In this document: positions 1 through 11,734 of the stretch, piece after piece
Layout of the letters: the number at the start of each line of letters is the position of its first letter
Numbering within the stretch: position 1 is the stretch's first letter
Source: Budorcas taxicolor
Lineage: Eukaryota; Chordata; Mammalia; Artiodactyla; Bovidae
Direction: 5' to 3'
Length of the DNA stretch: 64,000 bases
Assembly (NCBI RefSeq): GCF_023091745.1
Contig: NC_068920.1
Coordinates: 116,649,622-116,713,621 of the forward strand
Program-made: the position numbers and the translations under genes
The notes under the pieces: generated by a model
Told to the model about the DNA's origin: nothing
The model's database searches: none
Seen by the model: the letters and a program-made list of their open reading frames with translations, nothing else

Positions 1-235
1 CATGACCTTAGTGATTTCTGCTCTTATCTTTATTATTTTATTATTTCTTCCTGCATTTATTTTTCTTCTTTTTCTAGTTTTTAAGGTGAATTTTTTCACT
101 TACTAATTTTGTCCTTTGTAAAAGCATTTAATATAACATTTTTTCCCAAGCACTGTTTTCTCTGTCTCACAAATATTAAGATTTTGTGTTTCCATTATTA
201 CTAAATCAGAATATTTAAAATTTTCCTTGTGTTGT
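1..235 (-). mobile_element. L1 ORF2 fragment, antisense
   Basis: The plus strand resembles the antisense of the L1 ORF2 coding region: phrases such as 'tgatttctgctcttatc' and 'cttctttttctag' match what I remember of antisense mammalian L1. The fragment runs off the left edge of the window and has no open reading frame. Family assignment is from memory of L1 consensus sequence, so the subfamily is not called. Confidence 0.55.
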
Positions 236-1705
236 GTGTATATGTGTAAAGTAATAAACACAGAGACAAAGGAGAGAAAAGAAATTGAGAATCCTTAATA
301 CTTGAAACTTGAATTATTAGCCTTTTGAGCTACATCTTTTTCACATTAATCATGCATTTATTTCTCATAACAGAATTATGGTATAGATATTATTAATACT
401 CTTGTATTGCAGATAAATAATTGCTTAATATTCCTATCTTGAAATTGGTAGATTATTACACTAAGAAATGTGAATACTATGCCAGATCAGGGAGAAAATC
501 TTCCTATTATATCTTAATTCTCTGTTCATCTGCTGGAAATTATAATAGTAAAATTTTGATCTTGTAGATTTATTTCTAGATATTTTTATTATTATTTCTG
601 TTTATTTTTATTGTTGTGCTAAATTCTGATAAAAATCCTCAAGTTGCTTTCTAACTATTTCATCATATTCTCAGGAGAATTCATTTTTATTTGGAAAGTT
701 TTAAGAAAGAAAGAGGTAGGCTCTTGTATACGCTTTTCTAAAATAAGAGGGTAGATTATTGTAGCAACATAAAGAAGATCATGAGTAAAACAGTTATTTA
801 AGAGATTATCTGAGTTGATCATTTGATTCCCATTGAAACATAAAAAGAAGGCCATACTAAGAATGTGGCAATACACAAGTCAATTAAATGAATGCAGTTG
901 ATGTCTGTGGGAAAGTGTTTGCCTGAATCAAGTGTGCTAGATTCATTCTTATTATTAAAATCTGATTTTTAATAATTGATTGCACATTATTTTTGTTCAT
1001 CGATCTCTATGTTTTGTCTCTTCCTTGTCCCTTTTTTTTTCCTTCACTGACATTTGCTCCTGTTTTGTTGATATATCCCCTTCTCTTTCATGTATCAAGT
1101 CTTTCAGGTACTTGAATGATTTTCTTGTTGTTCAATCTATTCTTGTTCTAACTTCAGCAATTTTTATATCTTTTTAAAAGCTGTATCTATTGTTATGTGT
1201 CCTCACAAGTTGAGGAAATAAAAGATATATGTGCATTTTTTTCCTAAAAAGATACATCTTCGTTTGAAAGACATAAAAGTAATTCTACTTCTCTTGGTGA
1301 AGAATATAAATGAATCAAACATGATTTTGTGATAGTCAGTAACACAAAACCAAATGAAATGTTTTGAATCATCTTGTCAGTGAAAATCCCCTTTTTTCTG
1401 AGTAAGAAACCATATTTGTATCTTAACCTTTAAGATAGACTTAACCTTGAAGAAGACTCTGCCCTCTCCACCTCATTTTGAGGGAAGATAGGAGTTTAAA
1501 TATGTGCAAGTAACTCTGTGGAGGACTAAAAATAATTTTGGAAACTAGAAAACTAACTTATTTGCATTTATTTAGCTTGCCATAAGCCCACACGGTCTTT
1601 TATTTAAGAAATGAGAAGGTTTTATTAAATAGAGATTTTACTTAAAATTAAAATTAGAATATTTCTGACATTCATTAGTGCAGCTATTGCACTTTCTTTA
1701 GACCA
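236..1705. other. AT-rich intergenic DNA, nothing recognised
   Basis: AT-rich sequence with T-runs and only short chance ORFs (73 and 65 codons). I recognise no gene, RNA or repeat family here. Confidence 0.6.
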
Positions 1706-1765
1706 CTGTGCTGTGCTGTACTTACTCACCTAGTTGTGTCAGACTCTTTGCAATCTCATGGACTC
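1706..1765 (-). mobile_element. Short Bov-A-type SINE remnant
   Basis: A run of about 60 bases resembles the Bov-A core in reverse ('gtgtcagactctttgcaatctcatggac' type phrase, slightly diverged). The flanks do not continue the SINE, so it is a truncated relic. Confidence 0.6.
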
Positions 1766-3430
1766 ATAGTATATAGCAACAGTCATTATTATAACTATTT
1801 TGCTTATAAAATCTAGATCCTTGTCATATCTTTATATCAGTCTTTCAAAACAACCTATTCTATATAGATGATATATGTGTATGTATAAATTATTTATCAT
1901 AATGTATTTCTCTATAGCAAACGTTTAGGGAAAATGGTATTTAAGTATTTCTTACAGTTGGAGATTACTTGATATATTGATCATAAAAGGAATAAGCCTT
2001 TCATAGTCTATATCTGATATTTGTTCCATATTCTGGTATTTGGTCTTAAAATTTCTACTCAGATTAAGTGGTAAGGTATATGAACTAAGTTTTCACATAT
2101 ATCCAGACTCACTTTTGTTTTCTTTTGCTTCTCAAAGCCACTGAATCAGATTTTCATTTTTTTTTTTCCTACTTCTTTAGTTGTTTGGACTTGATTTTAT
2201 GCCCCATTTAAAATGGGACTTTTCTTTATTGTTAAATTAGAGCCACAGAGAAATTAACCTCATTCTATTTGATATTGCTAGATTTGTCCTTGGGTTTTCC
2301 GTTGATATTGATTTTTGAGGAGAGAAAAGAGATCCAGAATGAGGGATCTCCTTTTGTCCAGTGGCTTACCCTGACCTCTGAAATGAATGATTGTAATGGA
2401 GCTCTACCATAGTCTCTGCTATTGATTTCTTACAACCCAGAAACATTGTAATACAATTGGAGGCTGGGAGTCATTTTAATGTCTTCTTCCATTTGGCCTC
2501 ATTGAATCTAAGACTAGAATAAACTGCGTAAAGCAGATCCTGTGTTTGGAATTTGGCTTGATTTTTAAAACTGCTTTGAGAGTTTATTCATTGTAATGTA
2601 TTCCTTTGTCTCTATCAGTCAGTACTTAGGAGGAGAGGATTTATATGCTTGCCCTCAAGTTGTCATTTTTCTTAGAAGTATAATTTATCTTGTTTTGACA
2701 TCTCATCATCAAACACTAACATTTGTTATTTGGCTGTTTCACGTTAATACAGTGATAGTCCCAGGAGCTATCAGGGTTTATGGGACAATTTTATCTTCCT
2801 ATAAATTGTCCCAGGGCAGTATGCATTTCCGGGCTCCTAGGCTGTCACTTCTCAATACTCTATGTCTCCAGATACCAGTCAATTTCCTCCTACTATTTTC
2901 CTGACTCTAATATGCTGACGGATTAGATAATAGGTATTAAATTTGTCTTTCCTAGAATGAGTTTCACAAAGATGCTTCTAGGATAGGGAGAATTTTCTTC
3001 AATTATAAACTGTCAGGACTGTTTCTGGGGGCATTTAATAAGATTTTTTTTTCACTTTTTTTTCTTGGTTATTGTCACATGAACTTTTAACCAAAAATTC
3101 AGACCTCGTTTGGAGAAATATTATTCTGCAATTCTTAACTGTACGCCATAATGACCAAACAGAAAAGGTCATCTGAATTCTGTCTGTGACAGATACTAAA
3201 ATAGGGATGACAGAAATACTGAAAGATTTCATTCAATACCTGTTTCAACATGAATGTTCAGGCAAATAGAAATCAGCAAAGAATCCTTTATATACAAACA
3301 ACTTTATTTCATAAAAAATCATAATTATTATTCATTGTCATCAGGCCGCTTTGATAGATAATGAATGGGAATGCTAAGATAAAAAGGATATTCCTGTTTT
3401 ATGTGCAGCCCAATTGTTTACTTTTTTAAT
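1766..3430. other. AT-rich intergenic DNA, no gene recognised
   Basis: No repeat or gene family is recognised. It holds an ORF of 102 codons (2596-2904, plus) rich in hydrophobic residues without a family signature or codon pattern that supports coding, and a 10-bp-arm inverted repeat around 2789-2813. I treat both as chance. Confidence 0.55.
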
Positions 3431-3509
3431 TCATTTTTTTAATTGAAGGATAATTGCTTTATAGAATGTTTTTGCTTGTCTGTCAAACCTCAACATTAAT
3501 CAGCCATTC

Positions 3510-3766
3510 TGCTACTAAGTTGATTCAGTCGTGTCCGACTCTGTGTGATCCCATAGATGGCAGTCCACCAGGCTCCGCTGTCCCTGGGATTCTCCAGGCA
3601 AGAATACTGGAGTGGGTTGCCATTTCCTTCTCCAATGCATGAAAGTGAAAAGTGAAAGTGAAGTCGCTTAGTCGTGTTCGACTCTTTGCGACCCCATGGA
3701 CTGCAGCCTACCATGCTCCTCTGTCCATGGGATTTTCCAGGCAAGAGTACTGGAGTGGGGTGCCAT
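3510..3766 (-). mobile_element. Bov-A2 SINE (dimeric)
   Basis: Two tandem A units lie in reverse orientation, each with the 'tcgtgtccgactctgtgtg'-type core, joined by the typical 'gcatgaaagtgaaaagtg' linker at 3637-3660. It is inserted inside the antisense L1; 'gccat' occurs at both edges and may be the TSD. Bov-A2 is ruminant-specific and is mobilised by BovB. Confidence 0.93.
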
Positions 3767-4387
3767 ATAGGTATATATATATATCCCCTCCCTTTTGAAC
3801 CTCCCTCCCATTTCCCTCCCCATCCCACCCCGCTAGGTTGATACAGAGCCCCGTTTTGAGTTTCCTGAGTCATACAGCAAATTCCCATTGGCCATCTATT
3901 TTACATATGGTAATATAAGTTTCCATGTTACTATTTCCATACATCTCACCCTCTCCTCCCCTCTCCCCATGTCCATAAGTCTATGTCTGTTTCTCCATTG
4001 CTGCCCTGTAAATAAATTCTTCAGTATCATTTTTCTAGATTCCATATATGTGCATTAGAATATAATATTTTTCTTTCTCTTTCAGACTCACTTCACTGTG
4101 TATAATAGGTTCTAGGTTCATTCACCTCATCAGAACTGACTCATATGTGTTCCATTTTATGGCTGAGTAATATTCCATTGTGTATATGTACCACAACTTC
4201 TTTATCCATTCCTCTATCAGTGGAGATCTAGGTTGCTTCCATGTTCTAGCTATTGTAAACAGTGCTGCAATGAAAAATGGGATACATGTGTCTTTTTCAG
4301 TTTTGGTTACCTCAGAGTATATGCCTAGGACTGGGATTGCTGGGTCTTATGGTGGTTTTATTTCTAGTATTTTACCATCTTCCATAG

Positions 4388-4862
4388 TTCATTTCAGTTC
4401 CGTCACTCAGTCGTGTCTGACTCTTTGGGACCCCATGGACTGCAGCACGCTAGGCTTCCCTGTCCATTGCCAATTCCCAGAGTTCACTCCAACTCAGGTC
4501 CATTGAGTCGGTGATGCTATCCAACCATCTTATCTTTTGTCATCCCCTTTTCCTCCTGCCTTCAATCTTTCCCAGCATCAGGGTCTTTTCAAATGAGTCA
4601 GCTCTTCATATCAGATGGCCAAGCTATTGGAGTTTCAGCTTCAGCATCAGGTCTTCCAATGAATATTCAGGACTGATTTCTTTTAGAATGGGCTGGTTGG
4701 ATCTCCTTGTAGTCCAAGGGATTCTCAAGAGTCTTCACCAACACCACAGTTCGAAAGCATCATTTCTTCGGCACTCAGGTTTCTTTATAGTCCAATTCTC
4801 ACATCCATACATGACTAATGGCAAAACCATAGCTTTGACTAGATGGACCTTCATTGGCAAAT
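4388..4862 (-). mobile_element. BovB LINE 3'-end fragment
   Basis: Reverse-strand BovB starting at the 3' terminus (repeated 'cagttc'-type tail at 4388-4410) and truncated 5' after about 475 bases. Translating the minus strand in pieces gives BovB C-terminal protein such as 'KAMVLPLVMYGCENWTIKK' (4735-4938 ORF). Frames are broken. It splits the L1 described at 3431-5060. Confidence 0.9.
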
Positions 4863-5060
4863 TGATATAGCCACTATGGAAAGATCTGTCTTCCTTCCAA
4901 AGTGGCTGTATCAATTCACATCCCCACCAACAGTGCAAGAGTGTTCCCTTTTCTCCACACCCTCTACATACCCTCTGTAGACTTTTTGATGATGACCATC
5001 CTGACCGATGTGAGGTGGTATCTCATTGTAGTTTTGATTTATATTTCTCTAATAATGAGC

Positions 5061-5383
5061 AAGGAGATCCAACCAGTCCATTCTGAAGGAGATCAGCCCT
5101 GGGATTTCTTTGGAAGGAATGATGCTAAAGATGAAACTCCAGTACTTTGGCCACCTCATGCAAGGAGTTGACTCATTGGAAAAGACTCTGATGCTGGGAG
5201 AGATTGGGGGCAGGATGAGAAGGGGACGACAGAGGATAAGATGGCTGGATGGCATCACGGACTCGATGGATGTGAGCCTGGTTGAACTCCGGGAAATGGT
5301 GATGGACAGGGAGGCCTGGCGTGCTGTGATTCATGGGGTCGCAAAGAGTCGGACACGACTGAGCACTGAACTGAACTGAACTG
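5061..5383 (+). mobile_element. BovB LINE 3'-end fragment
   Basis: Plus-strand BovB C-terminal coding sequence plus 3' terminus. An ORF at 5110-5379 still reads as the last 89 residues of the BovB polyprotein (…LQYFGHLM…, …ITDSMDVSL…, …AWRAVIHGVAKSRTRLS) and runs to the 'gaactgaactgaactg' tail. It is 5' truncated and lies 200 bases from an opposite-orientation BovB fragment. Confidence 0.92.
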
Positions 5384-5394
5384 TACAGTATTTG

Positions 5395-7095
5395 AAAGCC
5401 TAAATGAGGGAGATGGCATCAGCAAGATGGTGAGTTGGGGGGTTCCAACACTTGTTTCCACAACAACAACAAAAATATACAAACAATAGGTGAACAGATA
5501 CAAACAGACAAAAACAGCTCTGGGAAAGCACTAGACTACAATAATAAGGCACAGAATTGCCCCAGAACAGAAAAACAGAGGATGTCTGCAGATAAAAGCA
5601 AAGGAAGCATTTAACCCGGTCAACCCATCCCCCAATCCATCACTAGGAGTGATCCCCTCAGAGAAATTTTATCACAGGACAAAGGAGAGCAGAAGCCCAG
5701 CAAGACTCACTACCCAGGCGTTTTCAGTCTTTTCTATGAGAACTCCCACAGACTTCACCATCATACTGAACCCAGCTGGCAGAGCGAGATTTTCTTCTGT
5801 GTTTCATTCCTGGGGCTAGAGCTATAGCTGCTCCCCAGGAGCCCCTAGTTGCTGTTGTGACCTACCCTTCAGGATCCACATGCCACAGAGCATTGCCATC
5901 TATAGGACTGGAGCTGCTGCTGTTTGGAGGCTGCCCTTGGGTCCTGAGTCATGGCTATCACCTGACATAAACTGGGCTGAGCTGCCCCTGCCCTACACAT
6001 TGCCCCCTGGGTTTAGACACATGACTTTAACTGGCCATCACTATGGATATGAGGCTGCAGTTCTGCAACTTCACCTTGAGGTTAGAGTTGCGACTTTATC
6101 TCCCCATCCTCAGTCTATGCTGCTACTGCATGTCTTGCCCTCTGCCCTCAAGCCACCACTGCATCCTGTTATGCCAAACCAGCGCTGCTGCTGTATTTTC
6201 CCCACTGCCCCTTCCCTGCCTGGTTATTGATAGGGCCCACATGGTGTCTCATTGATAAGATGGCTCATTATATCGACTTCGCAAACAAAAAATAAAATCA
6301 CAGTGATCCGTGAGACTGACCAAATTGCCCAAATTGCATGCTGTTTTCTCACTGGCTCCTGTCTTCTCAAAGCTATGAGAATACCAGATTCCAGACCTCC
6401 AGCTAAGTGGCCATCCCTTCAAAGAATTTTTCATTGGTGGGGTATAAGAAGGACCCTATCAAAAAGGGAGGATGCTGGTTCTCCTTAAGAGCAAGTCACC
6501 TTCTCTTTTCCCTCTAATAAATTTCCCTTTTCTTGTCTGATTGACCAGCTCACTCTCTTTTTCTCTGCACTTGCCTTAAATTATTTTGCCAAGTCCCTGA
6601 GACCTAGGCTGTGATCCCACAGGAGATCTGTGCATGGTTACACCTCAGCCACCAGCACCATTACCACAGTAATTGTACCTGCACCCTGGGACCCAGGTGC
6701 AATAGTAGTGCCTTATCCCAGGATCCATGCTCCACAGCCTCTCACTGCTTGTGTGCCAGGATTGGTGCCAAGAGGGATGCCCTTGTTTAAAATTTCCTCC
6801 TATGGACCCCCCCCGCAAAAAAAAAAGAGAAGAAGCCCCAGCAGCTTCCACCTGCCAGGACTCCAGTAACCCTAGCCTCCATTGCCACACATAGGACATC
6901 CTTAGTTTTGGACACAGAAGCCACCTGCCATCTTTGATGAAATTACCCTTAGTTGATAGATCTGCAAAGAAACTATATTGCTATACCCTCCCAGGAATCA
7001 GAAATCCTACACTTCACCCCACCAAACTGGAGCCCCCAGAGCCACCTGAAGGTGGAAGTCTTTCTCCATTGAAGCCAGTCTGAAGAGGTGTTTCC
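5395..7095 (+). mobile_element. Probable L1 5'-UTR-like region
   Basis: Starts with 'gagggagatggcatcagc', resembling the first bases of L1 5' UTRs, followed by GC-richer, CpG-poor sequence (5500-6230 and 6640-7090) with no maintained reading frame. ORFs here (116, 79, 84 codons) have no recognisable product. An LTR-like unit interrupts it at 6242-6621. The L1 assignment is inference from the opening motif and from L1 pieces immediately downstream. Confidence 0.4.
6242..6621 (+). mobile_element. Solo-LTR-like unit (endogenous retrovirus, class I-like)
   Basis: A 380-bp block starts TG and ends CA. It has a TATA-like 'ggtataag' at 6441-6448 and a polyadenylation signal AATAAA at 6516-6521, followed by a T/C-rich stretch, the order expected of U3-R-U5. 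No internal viral sequence is attached. 'cccaca' precedes both the left edge and the CA end, but I could not establish a clean TSD, so the boundaries are approximate. Confidence 0.55.
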
Positions 7096-7495
7096 TCTTC
7101 AAATGCAAGTATTTTATTTTATTTATTTGATGCTATTGTGAGTGAGGTTGTTTTATTTTTTTTCAAATATTTTGTTGTTAATATATAGAAACACTGCTGA
7201 ATTTGCATGTTGATTTTGCATTCTGCAATCTTAATTAATTTATTACTTCTAACAGTTTTTTTGAAAAGAATTGTTAGGACTTTCTATATATAAGATCATG
7301 TCATGTGCAAAACAGAGGCAATTTTACATCTTCCTTTCCATTTTCTGTGCTTTTTATTTTATTTTTTCTTGCCAGACTGCTATATTTAGGACTTCCAGTA
7401 CTATGATAAATAGAGTGGGCACCTTTGTCTTGTTCTTGACCTTGGAGAAAAAGCTTTCAGCTTTTAACTATTGAGTATGATGTTATCTGGGGGCT
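7096..7495 (-). mobile_element. L1 ORF2 fragment, antisense
   Basis: The plus strand carries the antisense of the L1 reverse transcriptase C-terminal part: 'agatcatgtcatgtgcaaa', 'ctaggacttccagtact'-like, and 'actattgagtatgatgtta' occur in order. Reading frames are broken. Confidence 0.75.
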
Positions 7496-7554
7496 TGCAG
7501 GAGATGACAAATGAAATTTTACTATTGTAGGAGTCTACACTCTTAATGAAGTTG

Positions 7555-8160
7555 TGTAATATTACTTGAATGTAGACTTAATAAGTTAAATATGTAATTA
7601 CTAAACCATAGCACTATTAAAATAACAAAACAAAGTTATAGCTAGTATGCCAATAAAGGGGATAATTTGGAACTATAAAAAGATTCAATTAATATAAAGA
7701 AGAGACAGAAATAGTAATAAAAGTTAGGGGTCAAATTACAATGGGTCAAATAGAAAACAAAACCAAAATTATAGCCTTTAATTATTTTGAGAATCCTATT
7801 AAATTTAAACAAGAATTCAGAAAATCTTTTCTGTAAAAGACCAGACAGAAAATATTTTTCAAGCCTTATGTTAAGAGCTGAACTCTGCTGTTACAGCACA
7901 AACACAGCTGTAGGTAATGGGTAACTGTATGAATGCTGGCTGGATTTGACCCGTTAGTCAGATTTGCCCCACTGGTGATAGGGTTCTGATTCCAATCTAA
8001 ACATCTCAGTTAAAAAGCAGAGATTGTCTGATTGAAGAAGCAACAAAAGCCACCATTTTCTGCCTACAAGAAATGTACTTTATATATAAAGACAAAAATG
8101 GATTAAAAATATAACAAAGGCAAAGGATAAAGTGTTCTAAAGCTAGGATGGCTAAATTCT
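7555..8160 (+). mobile_element. Old L1 ORF2 5' part, sense, with a nested MITE-like repeat
   Basis: Sense-strand L1 phrases ('gccaataaaggggataat', 'aaagcagagattgtctg', 'ctacaagaaatgtacttta', 'ataaagacaaaaatggatt') appear in the order found at the start of ORF2. It is diverged and not open. A shorter repeat interrupts it at about 7815-7990. Orientation is opposite to the neighbouring L1 piece at 7096-7495, consistent with a rearranged or separate insertion. Confidence 0.7.
7815..7990 (+). mobile_element. Ancient mammalian MITE-like repeat (DNA-transposon type, family not certain)
   Basis: The segment beginning 'ctgtaaaagaccagacag' and continuing through 'aactctgctgttacagcac' and 'ggctggatttgaccc' matches a widespread mammalian repeat that I associate with non-autonomous DNA transposons. 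It splits the L1 at 7555-8160. The exact family name should be taken from a repeat library. Confidence 0.55.
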
Positions 8161-9360
8161 ATTAGTCATTTTCCAGGATGGCTCTAAAACGACATTTGAA
8201 TTTTGTTATGCTGGAACAAGGGATTGGAAGTCTCTTGCTTTTTTGGAATCACTCTTGTCAAAGGTAAGGTGTCTTGCAGGTAGTTGCAGGCAAGCAGAGA
8301 CACCATTTCTCCATGAAGGAAAAGCATTCCAAAGTGTGTATGGTGGTCTGGAAGACAAAACACTTTGCTCTTCCATATGGAGTTTTTCTTAAGCAGCTTA
8401 ATAAATCTAGCTCCAATATATTAAAAAGCCTGGAATATATGAAAACACCAGGTCTAGTAGTGAAGGTTGTCCTTGGAGATGTGTTATGCTTTTCCATTAA
8501 ATTAATTTTTGGAAAAAACCATCTCTTGAAATTGCAGCTTTACTTTTTTCTTGCTTTGTAAGTAATTATTTTCTGTTTGCCTTTACCATTTACTTTCTTT
8601 TATATTTATTATGTTCCTTTTGTTGTTCTGTTGTTCTTGCTTAAAAATATGATTTTGTATATTAAAATTAACTTATTTCATAATTAAACTACTCAAATTT
8701 TGCATTTCATAAATTTTGATGTTTTCTTTTCAGTTTTGTTATTTTCCAAATAGTATGTAATTGAAAATAGACCTGTTAATATCAACTATAACAACTAAAA
8801 AGCTGTTTTGTTTAGCTTCCAAATGTTTGTGCTGTGATTTCTGTAGGATTTATTTGGAGCTTTAATATTCTTTGTCAATTAGTTTTATGTAGTCACAGTC
8901 TATAATATACATCAAATTTAAGAATTAAATGAGGTTTAATTTGTTGTATGGTTTATGAAAAAAATTAAATTTCAAAGGCATTACAAAACTAAATGTAATT
9001 TTGGCAGAAAAAAAGTTGAATGAGTTAGTACCTAATCATGATAAGCATTCCATTATTTCTTAGTGATGTAGCAAAATGCCATTTAAATTCTCATTCTTTT
9101 AGTTATTGAAATCAATTTCAAAGATTAAAAATATGTCACTAATTGTAAATTGCATGCTATGTATATTTTACCACAATACAAAATGCAAATGAAAGATGTC
9201 TGTGTGCTCTTCCAATGTATAAAATATTGTGTTACATTTAAAATTGCAAATGTACGTGTGTTACAATTACCCATCATAATTTTTGCTGTTAATTGTTGTA
9301 TATAGCTTTATTTTTTCTGTTGTTTTGCATATCTTGTCTCACGGTTATTGTATATTTTTT
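8161..9360. other. AT-rich intergenic DNA, nothing recognised
   Basis: Contains overlapping 95-codon (plus, 8274-8561) and 79-codon (minus, 8258-8497) ORFs without any family signature. No repeat family recognised; the rest is AT-rich. Confidence 0.5.
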
Positions 9361-9364
9361 CATT

Positions 9365-9487
9365 TACTATTCAATTTATATGTACTGAACATGTACTATG
9401 AACCAGGATTGTAGTGGAACATGAGAATAAATAGGTAATCAGGACAGGAAAATTTCTGTCCTCATAAAATATACTATCTAGTCTAAA
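9365..9487 (-). mobile_element. L2 3'-end fragment
   Basis: Diverged match to the reverse of the L2 3' end: 'gtactgaacatgtactatg' type, followed by a 'ctgtcctcataaaat' type segment. Assigned from remembered consensus. Confidence 0.5.
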
Positions 9488-9499
9488 TAGAGCCAAACA

Positions 9500-9610
9500 T
9501 GCATACATTTTTATATATGTGCATATGTATCTGTATATATAGACATATCTATGTGTATTTTATATGTATGTTATGTAATGTTATTTTATATGTATGTTAT
9601 GTATGTTTGT
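9500..9610. repeat. AT-rich microsatellite with a 26-bp tandem duplication
   Basis: Alternating purine/pyrimidine TATGTA-type sequence. A 21-base motif starting 'attttatatgtatg' occurs at 9557 and again at 9583, giving a period of 26. Confidence 0.75.
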
Positions 9611-9653
9611 CCATCTGTACATATTTATTCTAATACACATATGCATGGATATA

Positions 9654-9881
9654 CATGGGCTTCCCAGGTGGAACTAATGGTTAAGAACCTGTCGCCAGTG
9701 CAGGACATGTAAGAGACTTGGGTTCAATCCCTAAGTCAAAAAGATGTCCTGGAGGAGGGCATTGCAACCCACTCCAGTATTCTTGCCTGGAGAATCCCAT
9801 GGACAGGGGAGCCTGGTAGGCTACAGTCCATAGGGTCGCAAAGAGCTGAACACCACTGGAGCAACTTAGCATGTGCGCACA
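9654..9881 (+). mobile_element. Bov-tA SINE with TSD
   Basis: Begins with the tRNA-derived head ('gggcttcccaggtgg'), has the box-B-like 'gggttcaatccc' at 9720-9731, then the A unit ('ccactccagtattcttgcct'). It is flanked by 'catggatata' at 9644-9653 and 9882-9891, a clean 10-bp target-site duplication. Confidence 0.95.
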
Positions 9882-9950
9882 CATGGATATATGTATATGT
9901 TATACATAGTTATTTACTTATGAAATGTTGGTGGCACCTGTCAATATATT

Positions 9951-10540
9951 AGTTCAGTTCAGTCGCTCAGTCGTGTCTGACTCTTTGCGACCCCATGAAA
10001 CACAGCATGCCAGGCTTCCCTGTCCATCACCAACTCCCGGAGTTCACTCAGACTCACGTCCATCGAGTGTGTGATGCCCTCCAGCCATCTCATCCTCGGT
10101 CGTCCCCTTCTCCTCCTGCCCCCAATCCCTCCCAGCATCAGAGTCTTTTCCAATGAGTTAACTCTTTGCATGAGGTGGCCAAAGTACTGGAGTTTCAACT
10201 TTAGCATCATTCCTGCCAAAGAACACCCAGGGCTCATCTTCTTAGAATGGACTGATTGGATCTCCTTGCAGTCCAAGGGACTCTCAAGAGTCTTCTCCAA
10301 CACCACCGTTCAAAAGCATCAATTCTTCAGCACTCAGCTTTCTTCACAGTCCAACTCTCACATCCATACATGACCACTGGAAAAACCATAGCCTTGACCA
10401 GACGGACCTTTGTGGGGAAAGTAATGTCTCTACTTTTGAATATGCTATCTAGGTTAGTCATAACTTTCCTTCCAAGGAGTAAGCGTCTTTTAATTTCATG
10501 GCTGCAGTCACCATCTGCATTGATTTTGGAGCCCAAAAAG
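9951..10540 (-). mobile_element. BovB LINE 3'-end fragment
   Basis: Reverse-strand BovB from its 3' terminus to a 5' truncation near 10540. The minus strand keeps a 115-codon ORF (9959-10306) ending VFHGVAKSQTRLSD, the BovB polyprotein C terminus, and a 69-codon piece (10327-10536) with YGCESWTVKK. A frame break lies between them. No clear TSD was seen. Confidence 0.93.
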
Positions 10541-10643
10541 CTGTGTAGGAAAGAAGGTCAGTAATTCTCACAGTCATTACAGTGGTAGGAAACAAAATTA
10601 GAGAGTAATATCATCAAATTAACATTTTTAGTTAATTCCAATG

Positions 10644-10863
10644 AGAGGAGTCGACTCATTGGAAAAGATCCTGATGCTGGGAAAGACTGAAGGCAGGAGG
10701 AGGAGGGGAGAACAGAGATTGAGTGGTTGAATGGCATCACTGACTCAATGGACATGAGTTTGAGCAAACTCTGAAAGATGGTGAAGGACAGGGAAGGCTG
10801 GCATGCTGCAGTCCATGGGATCACAAGGACTCAGACAGGACTGAGAGACGGAACAACAACAAA
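10644..10863 (+). mobile_element. BovB LINE 3'-end fragment
   Basis: The last 220 bases of BovB in plus orientation, from 'gactcattggaaaagat' to the 'gaacaacaac' tail. Flanks carry similar sequences at 10621-10636 and 10867-10882 (both starting 'aacatttt'), a likely but imperfect TSD. It faces the minus-strand BovB at 9951-10540 at a distance of 100 bases. Confidence 0.88.
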
Positions 10864-10889
10864 AGCAACATTTTAATTAAATCATTGTG

Positions 10890-11734
10890 GTCATAATCGA
10901 AGCTGGAAGAAGAGTTTGAAAGCTATTGTGTTTGTTTGGTTAGGAGATATTTGTTTGGGATAGGTGGTGGCAGTTGAGGTGCTGAAGAGTGGTGAAATAT
11001 TGCATGAATTTTAAAGATAAATCTGAAGGCTCTTATGGATTTATTGCTTGTATAGCATAAGAGTAACAAAGCAATGAACAATTTTAGATTAAGCAACTGA
11101 TGCAAAAGTGATATCATGTTTTGAAATGGGGAATAACAGAAGAGAAACATGTATTTGGGCAGAGTCAATATTTCTGTTTTGTTGTTGATGATGTTTAATT
11201 CCATCTGTTAAATTTGAATTGCACAGTATATATACCAACAGGAAATGTCAAAGAGGCATTGGATACATGAGGGGCACCCAGGGTCAGGAAGAGGTCAAGA
11301 CTGGTCAAGTTTAGGAATCCACAAGGGGCAGATGAAATTTAAAGCATTAGGACCTGATGAGAACACCAAGGTAGAGAATGCAGTTGGAGAAAATAAGAGG
11401 TCCAAGAACAGGGATGGGCACCATTTGGGTAGAAAGGAAGCAAGAGAAAAACTAGAAAGAAGCCAATGAGTTAGAAAAAAACCAGGAGAATATTTTGTGG
11501 GTCCAGTTTCAGAATTACTTCAATGAAAGAGGGAATTTGGTAAGTACTGTGGAGAGTTTGAGCAAGATGAAATTAAGAATCGAGTGTGATCTTTGACAAA
11601 ATGGAAATCATTATAACCTCAGTATAAACAACTTCAGTAGAGTGGTAGGAAAGAAAGTCTGTACAGAGAGAATTCAAAACACACAAGAAATGAAGAAATG
11701 GAGAGACTGACAAACCTCCTGAGAATATATTGAT
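10890..11734. other. Non-BovB sequence, possibly an unassigned ancient repeat
   Basis: Purine-rich text with phrases such as 'accaggagaat', 'aagatgaaattaagaatcg' and 'cagtagagtggtagg' resembles a long-known mammalian interspersed repeat that I cannot name with confidence. ORFs of 93 (minus) and 74 (plus) codons have no recognisable product. Confidence 0.35.

Larger units (their letters stand above)
3431..5060 (-). mobile_element. L1 3' end, antisense, interrupted by SINE and BovB insertions
   Basis: The plus strand reads as the antisense of a mammalian L1 3' region: 'ccctcccatttccctcccc', 'ctgagtaatattccattg', 'gggattgctgggtc', 'caacagtgcaagag' and 'tctaataatgag' occur in the expected order. 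The L1 is collinear across a Bov-A2 insertion (3510-3766) and a BovB insertion (4388-about 4862), so both arrived after it. It stops where a plus-strand BovB begins near 5061. Confidence 0.85.

Noticed and set aside
2596..2904. 102-codon plus ORF with hydrophobic segments
   Set aside because: No family resemblance; hydrophobicity follows from T-rich codons. Treated as chance.
5880..6255. 116- and 70-codon ORFs in the GC-richer block
   Set aside because: They lie in an L1 5'-UTR-like region, lack recognisable domains, and overlap each other in different frames.
8258..8561. Overlapping 95- and 79-codon ORFs on opposite strands
   Set aside because: Neither has a recognisable motif; two opposed ORFs in the same DNA argue for chance.
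9654..9881. tRNA-like box A/B sequences in Bov-tA copies
   Set aside because: These are SINE promoters, diverged from tRNA, followed by the A unit. They are not tRNA genes. The same applies to every Bov-tA here.
11245..11469. 74-codon hydrophilic ORF (MSKRHWIHEG...)
   Set aside because: The DNA resembles an old interspersed repeat, and the composition follows its purine-rich strand.
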